DNA of 64,000 nucleotides from Pseudomonadota bacterium (GCA_016183985.1 JACPDN010000006.1:930001-994000), one strand, 5' to 3'. Shown: positions 52,628-61,521, numbered from the stretch's first letter. Notes: generated by a model not told the origin, from the sequence alone. Numbers and translations are program-made.

Positions 52628-54708
52628 GCGATTTCAGTTGGAACGGCCTCTCCGTCGTTTTCAATCCGCTGCTGCCCAAGGCATTGCTGGTGGCGCTCGC
52701 GGTCCTCTTTGCCGGACTTTTCCTGCTCTCGCTCTGGCGTCGGGCGCGCGGCTCGACCTTGCGCTTCCTCGCTGTCCTCAGCCTGCTTGCCGCCCTGCTC
52801 GATCCCAGCATGGTGCAGGAGAAGCGTGCCTATCAGAAGGACATCGCCGTCGTCCTGGTCGATCATTCGCCCTCGCAATCGATCGGTGACCGGGCCACGG
52901 AGACCGCGCGGGCGTTGAGCGAGCTCAGCCAACGTCTCGGCAAGCTCGATGACCTCGAAGTCAAAGTGATCGACGCCGGCGCCAGCCCCGACACGGCCGA
53001 AAAGGGCACCGAGCTCTTTGCTGCACTTCGCCGTGGCATGGCGGACCTGCCCCTGGCCCGCATCGCCGGTATCGTCATCGTTTCGGATGGTCAGATCCAT
53101 GACGTGCCGGCAGCTTTCGCCGATCTCGGCATCGATGCCCCGGTTCATCTGCTGCTCAGCGACGACCCCACCAAGGGCGACCGCCGGATTGAGCTTATCG
53201 AGGCGCCGAGCTTCGGACTGGTCGGCAAGCCGGTCGAAGTGAAGCTCCGCGTCGACGATCTTGGCGCCGACGCGGGTGCTGCGGCGACGATCCATATCAA
53301 GCGCGACGGCGTCGCTCTCGATCCCGTTCCCGTAGTGACCGGGCGCGAGACGACCCTGTCGCTCGCGCTGGAGCATGGCGGCCAGACCGTGTTCGAGATC
53401 GCAGCCGATGATGGCCCAGCCGAACTCACCCGCATCAACAATCGCGCCGTTCTCTCGGTCAATGGCGTGCGCAGCGAACTTAAGGTTCTGCTGATCTCGG
53501 GCGAGCCCTATCCCGGCGAGCGCAGCTGGCGCAACCTGCTGAAATCCGACCCGTCGGTGAGCCTCATCCATTTCACCATCCTGCGTCCGCCCAACAAGCA
53601 GGACGCGACACCGATCAACGAGCTGGCACTGATCGCCTTTCCCTATGACGAGCTCTTCGACGTCAAGCTCAGGGAATTCGATCTCATCATCTTCGACCGG
53701 TTCGAGCATCTGGGCATCCTGCCCGACGAGTACTTCACGCATATCGCCGATTACGTCGCGAATGGCGGTGCCGTGCTCGAGGCTGCCGGCCCTACCGCCG
53801 TCGGCCAGTTCAGCCTCTACCGCACGCCGCTGGCGCCCATCTTTGCTGCCATGCCGACGGGCGAGATCCTGGAACAGGGCTTCAAGCCGGGCCTCTCCGA
53901 TGTCGGCAAGCGCCATCCGGTGACGGCCGATCTGCTGGCCGATCTCAATGTGCCACCGAATTGGGGGCGCTGGTTCCGGCAGATCGCCGCGACCAATGAG
54001 AACGGCGAGGTGCTGATGAATGGTGCCCGCGACCTGCCCCTCCTGGTCCTCAACCGGGTCGGAAAGGGCCGTGTCGCCCAGATCTTCTCCGATCATATGT
54101 GGTTGTGGTCGAAGGGCTTCGAAGGCGGCGGGCCACAGGCCGAGCTGGTTCGCCGCACCGCGCATTGGCTGATGCAGGAGCCGGATCTTGAGGAAGAGGA
54201 TCTGCGCGCCACCGCCATCGACGGCAAGCTCGAGATCGAGCGCCGCTCGCTGTCCCCGCAGGAGAATGTCAACGTCACGGTATTTCGCCCGGATGAGAAG
54301 AGCGAAACCGTGCGCCTCACCGATATCGGCCGCGGTCGCGCCACGGCCAGCGTCCCGGCGATCGATCAAGGTCTCTATCGTATCAATGACGGAGCTCGCG
54401 ACGCCTTCGCCGCCTTGGGCGAGATCAATTCCAAGGAGTTCAACGATCCGCGCGCCAGTTCGCAACCGCTCAATCCATTCATCGCCGCGTCCGGCGGCGG
54501 TGTCGGCATTCTGCCGGAGCACGCACTCCCCGACATCCGCCGCGTCGGCAAGAAAGGCGACCGCGCCGGCAACGACTGGATGGGTCTTACCCGCAACGAG
54601 GATTACATCGTGACCGGCGTCAGCCAAGCGCCGCTGCTGCCGCCCTGGGCAGCGCTTGCCCTCTCCATCGGCCTCGTCCTCGCCGCCTGGCGGCGCGAGG
54701 GGCGCTAA
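52624..54708 (+). CDS. VWA-like/GATase-like membrane protein of the MoxR cluster
   Basis: 694 aa from ATG 52624 (ATGA overlap). Two N-terminal helices (~17-37 and ~45-62) precede a VWA-like domain with a degenerate MIDAS DHSPSQS (DxSxS) and IVIVSDGQIHD. An Ig-like region (LVGKPVEVKLRVDDLGADAG) follows, then a class I glutamine-amidotransferase-like fold (LKVLLISGEPYPGERSWRNL, FDLIIFDRFEHLG). A last helix lies near the C-terminus (LLPPWAALALSIGLVLAAW). Predicted in the inner membrane. Members of this cluster are thought to help envelope stability; the function here is unproven. Confidence 0.82.
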   Translation: MSDFSWNGLSVVFNPLLPKALLVALAVLFAGLFLLSLWRRARGSTLRFLAVLSLLAALLDPSMVQEKRAYQKDIAVVLVDHSPSQSIGDRATETARALSELSQRLGKLDDLEVKVIDAGASPDTAEKGTELFAALRRGMADLPLARIAGIVIVSDGQIHDVPAAFADLGIDAPVHLLLSDDPTKGDRRIELIEAPSFGLVGKPVEVKLRVDDLGADAGAAATIHIKRDGVALDPVPVVTGRETTLSLALEHGGQTVFEIAADDGPAELTRINNRAVLSVNGVRSELKVLLISGEPYPGERSWRNLLKSDPSVSLIHFTILRPPNKQDATPINELALIAFPYDELFDVKLREFDLIIFDRFEHLGILPDEYFTHIADYVANGGAVLEAAGPTAVGQFSLYRTPLAPIFAAMPTGEILEQGFKPGLSDVGKRHPVTADLLADLNVPPNWGRWFRQIAATNENGEVLMNGARDLPLLVLNRVGKGRVAQIFSDHMWLWSKGFEGGGPQAELVRRTAHWLMQEPDLEEEDLRATAIDGKLEIERRSLSPQENVNVTVFRPDEKSETVRLTDIGRGRATASVPAIDQGLYRINDGARDAFAALGEINSKEFNDPRASSQPLNPFIAASGGGVGILPEHALPDIRRVGKKGDRAGNDWMGLTRNEDYIVTGVSQAPLLPPWAALALSIGLVLAAWRREGR

Positions 54709-54714
54709 CACCCC

Positions 54715-55293
54715 TCAATCGATCTCTGCAGCTTTGGCGATCTCGCCGCGCCACAGATAGATGGCGGCAAGCGGCGCCTCGCCGCTTTCAGTCGCATGGC
54801 CGCACATGGGCGGATGATGAATGACGTCGCCACTGCCGCGTTGGCGCCAGCCTTCCCCATCCTTCCACCAGCGACCAAGGCCGAGCGGCAGATAGATTTC
54901 CTCCGCCGGATGATGATGAGTCGGGTAAAGCGTGTTCGGTCCGAGCAGCAGCAAGCCCAGGCGCAGATCCGGCGAACGATAGGGCGCCTCCGGCCCGGCG
55001 CATTCCAGATAGCCATAGTTGTCGAGGAAGCCGGCGCTGGGCGGCTTGGCACGATAGTTCGGATTCTGCCGCCAGCCCTCGCCAAGCATCTCGCCGAGTG
55101 CGGCCAGTTGCCGGCCCAATTCATCCTCGGCCCCCACCGCGGGCCAATGGCGTTGCACCGGCAGCCATGCGCCGCCTCGCGGCGTTGCCGGGGTCAGGCT
55201 GCGCAATGTCATAAGGCCGGCCGAAAAGTCGCCAAGGCCCAAAATCCGCGCCGCGATCCCGTCCAGCAATCGCAACCAGGCCATTTCGTCCAT
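54715..55293 (-). CDS. Cupin of the DddQ-like DMSP lyase family
   Basis: 192 aa from ATG 55293 (MDEMAWLRLLDGI), with GAGGG five to six bases before. A single C-terminal cupin domain follows a helical N-terminal half. It keeps the residues known to coordinate metal and catalyse in Ruegeria DddQ with identical spacing: His128, Glu132 and Tyr134 in HHHPAEEIY, His166 in PMCGHA, and Tyr123 in TLYPTHHH. DddQ cleaves dimethylsulfoniopropionate to dimethyl sulfide and acrylate. Its length (192 versus ~200 aa) agrees. Family membership is sound, but the substrate must be tested, as related cupins have other roles. A perfect CRP-type site lies just upstream. Confidence 0.75.
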   Translation of the reverse strand: MDEMAWLRLLDGIAARILGLGDFSAGLMTLRSLTPATPRGGAWLPVQRHWPAVGAEDELGRQLAALGEMLGEGWRQNPNYRAKPPSAGFLDNYGYLECAGPEAPYRSPDLRLGLLLLGPNTLYPTHHHPAEEIYLPLGLGRWWKDGEGWRQRGSGDVIHHPPMCGHATESGEAPLAAIYLWRGEIAKAAEID

Positions 55294-55318
55294 TTGCCGC
55301 CCTCGCCCCATGACCGGC

Positions 55319-55336
55319 TTGTGAAGCAGATCACAA
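55319..55336. promoter_or_regulatory. Perfect CRP/FNR-type palindrome between the cupin and the small gene
   Basis: TTGTGA-N6-TCACAA is a perfect six-base dyad and includes the full CRP consensus TGTGA-N6-TCACA. Its centre lies 35 bp before the cupin ATG (minus strand) and 97 bp before the small gene's ATG (plus strand). A CATAAG -10-like hexamer at 55361-55366 would put the site near -45 for rightward transcription. It could activate rightward and repress or overlap leftward transcription. Confidence 0.6.
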
Positions 55337-55424
55337 ACCGAACGCCGCCCCTGGGTCACTCATAAGACAAGTCGTTCTTGCTGTCGCCTCCCCAAGGGAC
55401 AGCGATCAAAATGTGGAGTGGGTT

Positions 55425-55709
55425 ATGGGTATGGCGATTGATTTCATGGCGGATCCCCGCATTGCGCTGGCCGCTGCCAATGCCAGTAGCAGCCTCAACG
55501 CCTCGCTGGCCAGCCTGCCGCCGGCACCCAAGCGCAGCGCGATCCTGCACTTCGCCGATTTCTTCATCGATGGCTGCGATGTCCGCCTGTTCCAGGGCGT
55601 GGATTGCCACACGGAGGCAGCCTTGCCGGATGGCACGCTGATCGATCTTGGCGGCGTCTTTCGCGGCCGCTCCCGCCTCGCCGAATTCGGCTTCGATTAC
55701 GCGGCTTAG
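55425..55709 (+). CDS. Small protein of unknown function
   Basis: 94 aa from ATG 55425, six bases after GGAG; ATG 55431 and GTG 55413 are alternative starts. The first 40 residues are Ala/Ser-rich and weakly helical (DPRIALAAANASSSLNASLA). Residues ~45-94 are beta-like and acidic, with two Cys (IDGCDVRLFQGVDCH). There is no clear signal peptide or membrane helix. I do not recognise a family. It is divergent from the DddQ-like cupin over a CRP-type site, and its stop overlaps the stop of the opposing Lrp gene by 4 nt. Confidence 0.6.
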   Translation: MGMAIDFMADPRIALAAANASSSLNASLASLPPAPKRSAILHFADFFIDGCDVRLFQGVDCHTEAALPDGTLIDLGGVFRGRSRLAEFGFDYAA

Positions 55710-56212
55710 ATCTCCTCGCCTTTCGGCTCTTCACCGCCCTCGATATCGATGGGCACGCCAGGCTCGTTCTTGGCGGTGCGGATGGCCAGCGCCGACTTCA
55801 CATGACTGACATTGGGAGCCGCGGTGAGGCAGGTGGTGAGAAACCGCTGATAGGAATCCCAGTCATGGGCCACGATCTTCAGCAGAAAATCCGTTTCGCC
55901 CGCCAGCATGTGGCATTCGCGGACCTGCGGCCAGGTCAGCACCCGCGCCTCGAAGGCCTTAAGATCCGTCTCCGCCTGGCTGGATAGCCCCACCTGTGCG
56001 AACACCGTCACGCCGAAGCCCAAGGCCTCCGCATTCACGTCCGCATGATAGCCTTTAAGAAAGCCCGCCTTCTCCAGCGCCCGAACACGACGCAGACACG
56101 GCGGGGCCGAAATGCCGGCGCGTTTGGCGAGGTCCACATTGGTCATGCGGCCGTCCGCCTGCAGATCGGCCAGGATTTTCAGGTCGATCTTGTCGAGTTT
56201 CGCGCGCCGCAT
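55706..56212 (-). CDS. Lrp/AsnC-family transcriptional regulator
   Basis: 168 aa from ATG 56212 (MRRAKLDKIDLKILADLQ), with a GGGGGA site before it. A winged helix-turn-helix (NVDLAKRAGISAPPCLRRVRALEKAGFLKGY) and an AsnC ligand-binding domain (EARVLTWPQVRECHMLAGETDFLLKIVA) are present. The last 20 residues are acidic. It resembles feast/famine regulators that sense amino acids. The target is unknown; the adjacent N-acetyltransferase is 81 bp upstream on the same strand. Confidence 0.92.
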   Translation of the reverse strand: MRRAKLDKIDLKILADLQADGRMTNVDLAKRAGISAPPCLRRVRALEKAGFLKGYHADVNAEALGFGVTVFAQVGLSSQAETDLKAFEARVLTWPQVRECHMLAGETDFLLKIVAHDWDSYQRFLTTCLTAAPNVSHVKSALAIRTAKNEPGVPIDIEGGEEPKGEEI

Positions 56213-56293
56213 GTAATGATCCCCCTCGAATCGGAGTTGATCGCGCAATTATATTGCAGGACATTTTATTTCGCCAGCGCCTGTTGCAACCGC

Positions 56294-57127
56294 TCACTGA
56301 AGTGGCAGGCGGGCCCAAAGGCGGCTGACATCCACGGCGGGAAGATCTAGGCCGAAGGTCTCGGCGAGGATGGTGGCGAGTTCCCCCTCCGCCCCCAATT
56401 GGCGGGTCGTTTCGCGCCGGGCGCGGTCCCGGATCGCAGATTTGGCATCCTGCAGCACGTGGCGGCCATCGTCGAAGGGCCGGGCCGCGATCAGGGTCCA
56501 GGTGAAGAACGAGTCCGGGTGGGTTGAGACATACCAGTTGGCCATGGCGAAATCGGCCGGATCCACCACCTGCGGCCGGAAGGAATAGAGCGTCTCCCAG
56601 CCACCGTCGATTTCCGCCTGAAGGGCGATCTCGCCGTCGGCACGCGGGTCCGCTAGCGCCGTCAGGCGATAGGTCTCGTGGCTGGTCTTCTGCGGGACAT
56701 TTATTTCCCAGCGCAAAGGCGCAACCGGCGTCAGCCCGCCGAACCCCACATCGCACAGATAGGCAGCACCACCCAATTCGACTTTCAGCGCCATATGCGA
56801 ACGCTGCGGTAGGGCCCCATCCTTCTTGCCCCACCAGACCCGTGCCGACAGCGCCGTGGCCTTGAAGCCCAATTGCTGCAGCATGCTGAGATATAGACTG
56901 TTCTGTTCGAAGCAATAGCCACCGCGCCGCGCCGCCACCAGCTTGGCAGCGATCCGTGCCGGATCAAGCGCGATCCGCCGCCCCAGCAGAACGTCGAGAT
57001 TCTCGAATGGGATGGCGCTCACATGATGCCAATGCAGTTCCTGCAATACCGGTAGCGTGGCACGCGCCTCGCCGCCATAGCCGATCCGATCGAAATAGGC
57101 GCCGATATCGCCCGCATCATTTGGCAT
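56294..57127 (-). CDS. nat: Arylamine N-acetyltransferase
   Basis: 277 aa, typical NAT size. The catalytic triad is visible: Cys72 in RRGGYCFEQN, His111 in RSHMALKV and Asp126 in CDVGFGG. The N-terminal YFDRIGYGG and the IPFENLDVLLGR segment are also conserved. It moves an acetyl group from acetyl-CoA to arylamines or hydrazines by a ping-pong route in the cytoplasm. It is a single gene, or is loosely joined to the downstream Lrp gene. Nothing else suggests its physiological substrate. Confidence 0.93.
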   Translation of the reverse strand: MPNDAGDIGAYFDRIGYGGEARATLPVLQELHWHHVSAIPFENLDVLLGRRIALDPARIAAKLVAARRGGYCFEQNSLYLSMLQQLGFKATALSARVWWGKKDGALPQRSHMALKVELGGAAYLCDVGFGGLTPVAPLRWEINVPQKTSHETYRLTALADPRADGEIALQAEIDGGWETLYSFRPQVVDPADFAMANWYVSTHPDSFFTWTLIAARPFDDGRHVLQDAKSAIRDRARRETTRQLGAEGELATILAETFGLDLPAVDVSRLWARLPLQ

Positions 57128-57177
57128 GTCGCCCCTCTCGATTGGGCCCGGATGCTTCCGTCATCGGGCAGCGCACG

Positions 57178-57765
57178 TCAATCCCCGATGAGATGCGCAA
57201 TGCGCCGCCGCAACGGCGGCAGCATCTCGCCTTCGAACCAGGAATGCATCTTCAGCCAGGCATTGTTATGCCAGCTTGGATGCGGCAGCGCTATCCGCGC
57301 GCCTTCCCCATTGCGCGACGCCATGACGGCATCCGTCACGTTGTCGAAGCTGGCGAGGTAAGCCCTCTGCGCCAATCCACCGACCAGCAGCGTCAGCTCG
57401 AGGCGGGGCATCGCTGCTTGCATTCTGGCGTGCCAGGTCGTGGCACAGATCGGGTTAGGCAGTTTGTCTCCACCTGCGCCCGTGCCCGGATAACAGAAAC
57501 CCATCGGCATGATGGCGATGCGGCAGGCATCGTAGAAGGCCGCCCTCTCGAGCCCCAGCCATTGGCGCAGACGGTCGCCAGAGGCATCCGCAAACGGAAT
57601 TTCAGCCAGATGTGCACGCCGTCCCGGCGCCTGGCCGATGATCACGATGCGCGCCGTTGGGCTGCCGGCGAAAATAGGGCGCGGCCCCAGCGGCAGATGA
57701 TGGGCACAAAGGCGGCATCGCCTGATTTCGGCGGCAAGTGAGGGCCAGGCTGGCGTCGGCGACAT
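57178..57765 (-). CDS. Uracil-DNA glycosylase family protein with Fe-S cysteine pattern
   Basis: 195 aa. It has the UDG superfamily fold: motif GQAPGRRAH (residues 44-52; family 4 has GEAPG), LLVGGLAQRAYL and PHPSWHNN with the HPS motif. Four Cys at 17, 20, 91 and 107 give C-x2-C...C-x15-C, the 4Fe-4S pattern of family 4/5 enzymes. It removes uracil or related bases from DNA. The Glu-to-Gln change in motif 1 and the short length set it apart from classical family 4. It is 50 bp upstream of nat on the same strand and divergent from ku, 87 bp apart. Confidence 0.82.
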   Translation of the reverse strand: MSPTPAWPSLAAEIRRCRLCAHHLPLGPRPIFAGSPTARIVIIGQAPGRRAHLAEIPFADASGDRLRQWLGLERAAFYDACRIAIMPMGFCYPGTGAGGDKLPNPICATTWHARMQAAMPRLELTLLVGGLAQRAYLASFDNVTDAVMASRNGEGARIALPHPSWHNNAWLKMHSWFEGEMLPPLRRRIAHLIGD

Positions 57766-57852
57766 GGCGATCCAGGTTCGGGAACCCCGCTCATTCGGGC
57801 GGGTTTCTGAAAATTGGTGATTGCAACCCCGATCGGCAAGGATATCCGCGCC

Positions 57853-58794
57853 ATGGCCGCCCGAAAAGCCGCCCCCAAATCGGCGAGAAAGCGTCCCGCC
57901 GCGAAAAAGCCCAAAACTGCCCCGCGCCGGCGAGCCAGCTCCAGACAGAAGGCGCCGGCGCGCGGTGGCGGCCGGCCGGCCTGGAGCGGCAATCTGCGCC
58001 TTGCCCTCGTCATGGTGCCGGTGAATGTTTATCCGGCGACCAAATCAGGTGCCCACATCAGCTTTCACCAGATCCACAAACCTTCGGGCAAGCGCATCCG
58101 CTACGAAAAGGTGGTACCCGGCCTCGGGCCCATCGATACCGATGAAATCGTGAAGGGCTACGAAATTTCGAAGGGCCATTATCTGCTTCTCGAACCGGAA
58201 GAAGTCGATGCAGTGAAGCTCGAAGCCAAAAAGACGCTCGATCTCATCCAGTTCGTGAAGCAGGGCGACATCGACCCGATCTGGTTCGATCGCCCCTATT
58301 ACGTGGTCGCCGAAGAAGGCCCGGCGGAGGAAGCCTACGCCGTGCTGCGCGATGCCTTGCGTTCGTCGGGCCGGATCGGCCTTGGACAATTCGTCATGCG
58401 CGGCCGCGAATATATCGGTGCCTTGAAACCTTGCGGGAAAGGCCTGCTGCTTGAGACGCTGCGCTTTGCCGATGAAGTCAGCAACGCCGCGCCATATTTC
58501 GCCGAGATGGATTTGGAGAAGCCGGATACCGAATTGCTGAAGCTCGCCACCGAGCTTATCGACCGCAAGAGCTCCCCATTCGATCCGAAGCAATTTGAGG
58601 ACAAATATACCGAAGCGCTGCATGATCTCATCGAACGCAAGCGCCGGGGAAAAGCTCCTGTCGAGATCGAGGAAGAAGAAGCGCCGAGCGGTGGCGGCAA
58701 GGTGATCGACCTCGTCGAGATCCTGAAACGCAGCGTGCGCGGCGCCGAATCCGGCAGCCGTGGCAAGACGGCGGCAAAACGGAAGGCGGGCTGA
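57853..58794 (+). CDS. ku: Non-homologous end joining protein Ku
   Basis: 313 aa from ATG 57853, with AGGA about ten bases before; TTG/GTG codons at 57814-57817 would add 12-13 residues. The core Ku domain spans ~45-265: WSGNLRLALVMVPVNVYPA, SFHQIHKPSGKRIRYEKVVP, EIVKGYEISKGHYLLLEPEE, GLGQFVMRGREYIGAL. The homodimer rings broken DNA ends and recruits LigD. The first 46 residues are Lys/Arg/Ala-rich and disordered, an unusual place for such a tail; a short basic tail also closes the protein. One base separates it from ligD. Confidence 0.92.
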   Translation: MAARKAAPKSARKRPAAKKPKTAPRRRASSRQKAPARGGGRPAWSGNLRLALVMVPVNVYPATKSGAHISFHQIHKPSGKRIRYEKVVPGLGPIDTDEIVKGYEISKGHYLLLEPEEVDAVKLEAKKTLDLIQFVKQGDIDPIWFDRPYYVVAEEGPAEEAYAVLRDALRSSGRIGLGQFVMRGREYIGALKPCGKGLLLETLRFADEVSNAAPYFAEMDLEKPDTELLKLATELIDRKSSPFDPKQFEDKYTEALHDLIERKRRGKAPVEIEEEEAPSGGGKVIDLVEILKRSVRGAESGSRGKTAAKRKAG

Positions 58795-58795
58795 G

Positions 58796-61285
58796 ATGGC
58801 CCGGACTGCCGACGCTCTTGCCACCTACAACGCCAAGCGACGCTTTTCGGAAACGCCGGAACCACGCGGCGCGGTTGCCCGGACCCGCAAGAAGCAAGGC
58901 GGCCTCTACACCATCCAGAAGCATGACGCGACGCGGCTTCATTATGACCTACGGCTCGAATTGAATGGCGTTCTCAAGAGCTGGGCCATTACCAAAGGCC
59001 CCAGCCTCGATCCGGCGCAAAAGCGCCTTGCGGTCCGGACCGAAGATCATCCGATGAATTATGCGACCTTCGAAGGGCGAATTCCTGAAGGGAATTACGG
59101 CGCCGGCACGGTCCTCCTTTGGGATAAGGGCAGTTGGGAGCCGATCGGGGATGCCGAGGCTGGACTGAAGAAAGGCAAGCTCGCCTTCACCATCCACGGC
59201 AAGCGCCTCAAGGGCCGTTGGGCGCTGGTGCGCATGCACGCAAAGAAGGCCGAGAAACGCGAAAACTGGTTAATGATCAAGGAAGTCGATGACGAGGTCG
59301 AGCGCGGTGACGGCGAAATCACGGTGGATTTCCAAAAGAGCGTCGCCTCGGGGCGCAATCTCAAGCAGATCGAAACCGCGCCTGACGCCGTCTGGAAGAA
59401 AGGCACTGCCCGCAAGACTGCCCGCAAGAAGAAGCATGGAAAGCTCCCGGCCTTCCATGCGCCGGCACTTGCCACATTGGTCGACGCCATACCGGCAAGC
59501 GGCGACTGGCTCTATGAGGTAAAGCTCGACGGTTACCGGGCGATCACGGCCGCCTCTGGTGAAGCTGTCCGAATCTATACCCGCAGCGGCCTGGACTGGA
59601 CCGCGAAATTCCACGATATCGCCGAGGCCATCCAGGCCCTGGGCCTTGATGGCGCGCTGCTCGACGGGGAAATCTGCGCCGTCGATGATGATGGTCGCGC
59701 CAATTTCAGCCTGCTGCAGGAGGCGATCAAGGGCGGCCATGTGCCGCTCGCCTATTTCGTCTTCGACCTCCTGGCCCTCAAAGGGAAATCCCTGTGCGAC
59801 AAGCCAATCGAGACACGTAAGGCCGAGCTCAAGACGCTGCTTAAAGGCACACCGCGCCAAGGCCCGATCTTCTTCAACGATCATCTGCGCAATCACGGGC
59901 AGCAGATGCTGGAATCGCTGTGCAGGAAGGGCTTCGAGGGTGTCATCGCCAAACGCGCGGCAAGCGCCTATCCACAGGGGCGCAGCAATGCCTGGCTCAA
60001 GATCAAATGCGAGAAAGCACAGGAATTCGTCATCGTCGGCTGGTCACCGTCGCAGCGCGGGCGCGCATTCTCCTCGATCCTGCTGGGACTCTATGAGGGT
60101 AATGCCTTGCGCTATGCCGGGCGCGTGGGATCGGGCTTCGGCGATGCCGATCTTGGCGGCCTTGCTGCCCGCTTCCGCAAGATCGAGCGCAAATCCCCGG
60201 CCGTTGTCGGCGAGGTGCCGGCCGCCATTAAGCGCAAGGCGCATTGGCTGGAGCCGAAGCTGGTCGCCCATATCGAGTTCGCCGAATTTACCCGCGACCG
60301 CATCGTGAGGCAGGGCCGCTTCATCGCCCTGCGCGAGGACAAGAAGGCAAAGGAAGTGGTGGCGGAAATGCCCAAGGATGCGAAGAAACTGGCCAACGGC
60401 AAGATCGCCGGCATCACGCTCTCGCACCCCGACAAAATCCTCTTTCCGAAACAGGGGGTGAGCAAATTCGATCTCGCCACCTATCTCGAGGCGGTGAGTT
60501 CCCGCATGCTCCCCTATCTCAAAGGCCGGCTTCTCAGCCTGGTACGTTGCCCGGAGGGGCGCGCCAAGCAATGCTTCTTCCAGCGTCATGCCGGCGCCGG
60601 GCTGTCGGAGCATTTTCACCGCCTCAAGGTGAAGGAGAAGGATGGCGGTTGGGATGAATATCTCTATCTCGAAAACGCCGCCGGCCTCGTCGCTGCGGCA
60701 CAGATGAGCACGCTGGAATTCCATGTCTGGGGTTCGACCATCAAGGATATCGAGAAGCCGGAGCGCATCGTCTTCGATCTCGATCCCGATGAGGATCTCG
60801 ACTTCGCGGCGGTGAGGGGGGCGGCAAAGCGTGTCCGCGAACTGCTGGGCGCCCTCGGCCTCAAGAGCTACCCGCTCATGACCGGCGGCAAAGGCGTGCA
60901 TGTGGTGGCGCCCATCCGCCCGCAGCATGACTGGCCGGTGGTCAAGGCCTTCGCCGGCGAACTAGCCGCCCGCATGGCGGCGGATGCCCCGGCCGATTTC
61001 GTCGCCACCATGAGCAAGGCCAAACGCCGCGGCCGCATCTTCATCGACCATTTCCGCAATGAGCGGGGAGCGACCGCGATCGCCCCCTATTCGCCCCGCG
61101 CACGGGAGGGGGCGCCGGTCGCCTGGCCGGTTTCCTGGGCCGCGCTCGGCCGTCTCGACAGCGCCGCCGCGGTCACTTTTGCCAATTATCGCGCCTTCCT
61201 CAAAAAACCGGATCCGTGGGAGGGCTATGACCGTCACCAGGGCCTCAAGGCCAGCGCGCTCAGGGCGCTTAAAATCGATTTCTGA
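58796..61285 (+). CDS. ligD: Multifunctional DNA ligase D
   Basis: 829 aa from ATG 58796 (MARTADALATYNAKRRF). Domain order is phosphoesterase (~35-160; LHYDLRLELNGVLKSWAITKGPS), a Lys-rich linker (~195-215), ATP-dependent ligase (~220-520; catalytic Lys243 in YEVKLDGYRAI, then DGEICAVDDDG and FEGVIAKR), and primase-polymerase (~540-829; SHPDKILFPKQGVSKFDL, FDLDPDEDLDF). This phosphoesterase-ligase-polymerase order is as in Pseudomonas LigD. It trims, fills and seals ends brought together by Ku, and is encoded immediately upstream of a 236-bp gap. All three domains appear intact. Confidence 0.95.
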   Translation: MARTADALATYNAKRRFSETPEPRGAVARTRKKQGGLYTIQKHDATRLHYDLRLELNGVLKSWAITKGPSLDPAQKRLAVRTEDHPMNYATFEGRIPEGNYGAGTVLLWDKGSWEPIGDAEAGLKKGKLAFTIHGKRLKGRWALVRMHAKKAEKRENWLMIKEVDDEVERGDGEITVDFQKSVASGRNLKQIETAPDAVWKKGTARKTARKKKHGKLPAFHAPALATLVDAIPASGDWLYEVKLDGYRAITAASGEAVRIYTRSGLDWTAKFHDIAEAIQALGLDGALLDGEICAVDDDGRANFSLLQEAIKGGHVPLAYFVFDLLALKGKSLCDKPIETRKAELKTLLKGTPRQGPIFFNDHLRNHGQQMLESLCRKGFEGVIAKRAASAYPQGRSNAWLKIKCEKAQEFVIVGWSPSQRGRAFSSILLGLYEGNALRYAGRVGSGFGDADLGGLAARFRKIERKSPAVVGEVPAAIKRKAHWLEPKLVAHIEFAEFTRDRIVRQGRFIALREDKKAKEVVAEMPKDAKKLANGKIAGITLSHPDKILFPKQGVSKFDLATYLEAVSSRMLPYLKGRLLSLVRCPEGRAKQCFFQRHAGAGLSEHFHRLKVKEKDGGWDEYLYLENAAGLVAAAQMSTLEFHVWGSTIKDIEKPERIVFDLDPDEDLDFAAVRGAAKRVRELLGALGLKSYPLMTGGKGVHVVAPIRPQHDWPVVKAFAGELAARMAADAPADFVATMSKAKRRGRIFIDHFRNERGATAIAPYSPRAREGAPVAWPVSWAALGRLDSAAAVTFANYRAFLKKPDPWEGYDRHQGLKASALRALKIDF

Positions 61286-61521
61286 AATCAATAAAATGCG
61301 TTGCATCGAATGCGCCCTTATCCGCCAATGGCATAGCGGAATTCGGCTGATTTCCGCGACTTAGCGGCGTCGCTTTTTACCCCATGACGCCAATGCATGG
61401 CTTGGATTCGCGACACCCAGCCCCTATTCTAAAGTCATCTTCTGGCAGGGAACTCCGAGTCTGGCGCCCGGATATGGCGAAAGTCGGCTTTTTTGCCCCG
61501 AATTGCCCCAAGGAACGCGCC

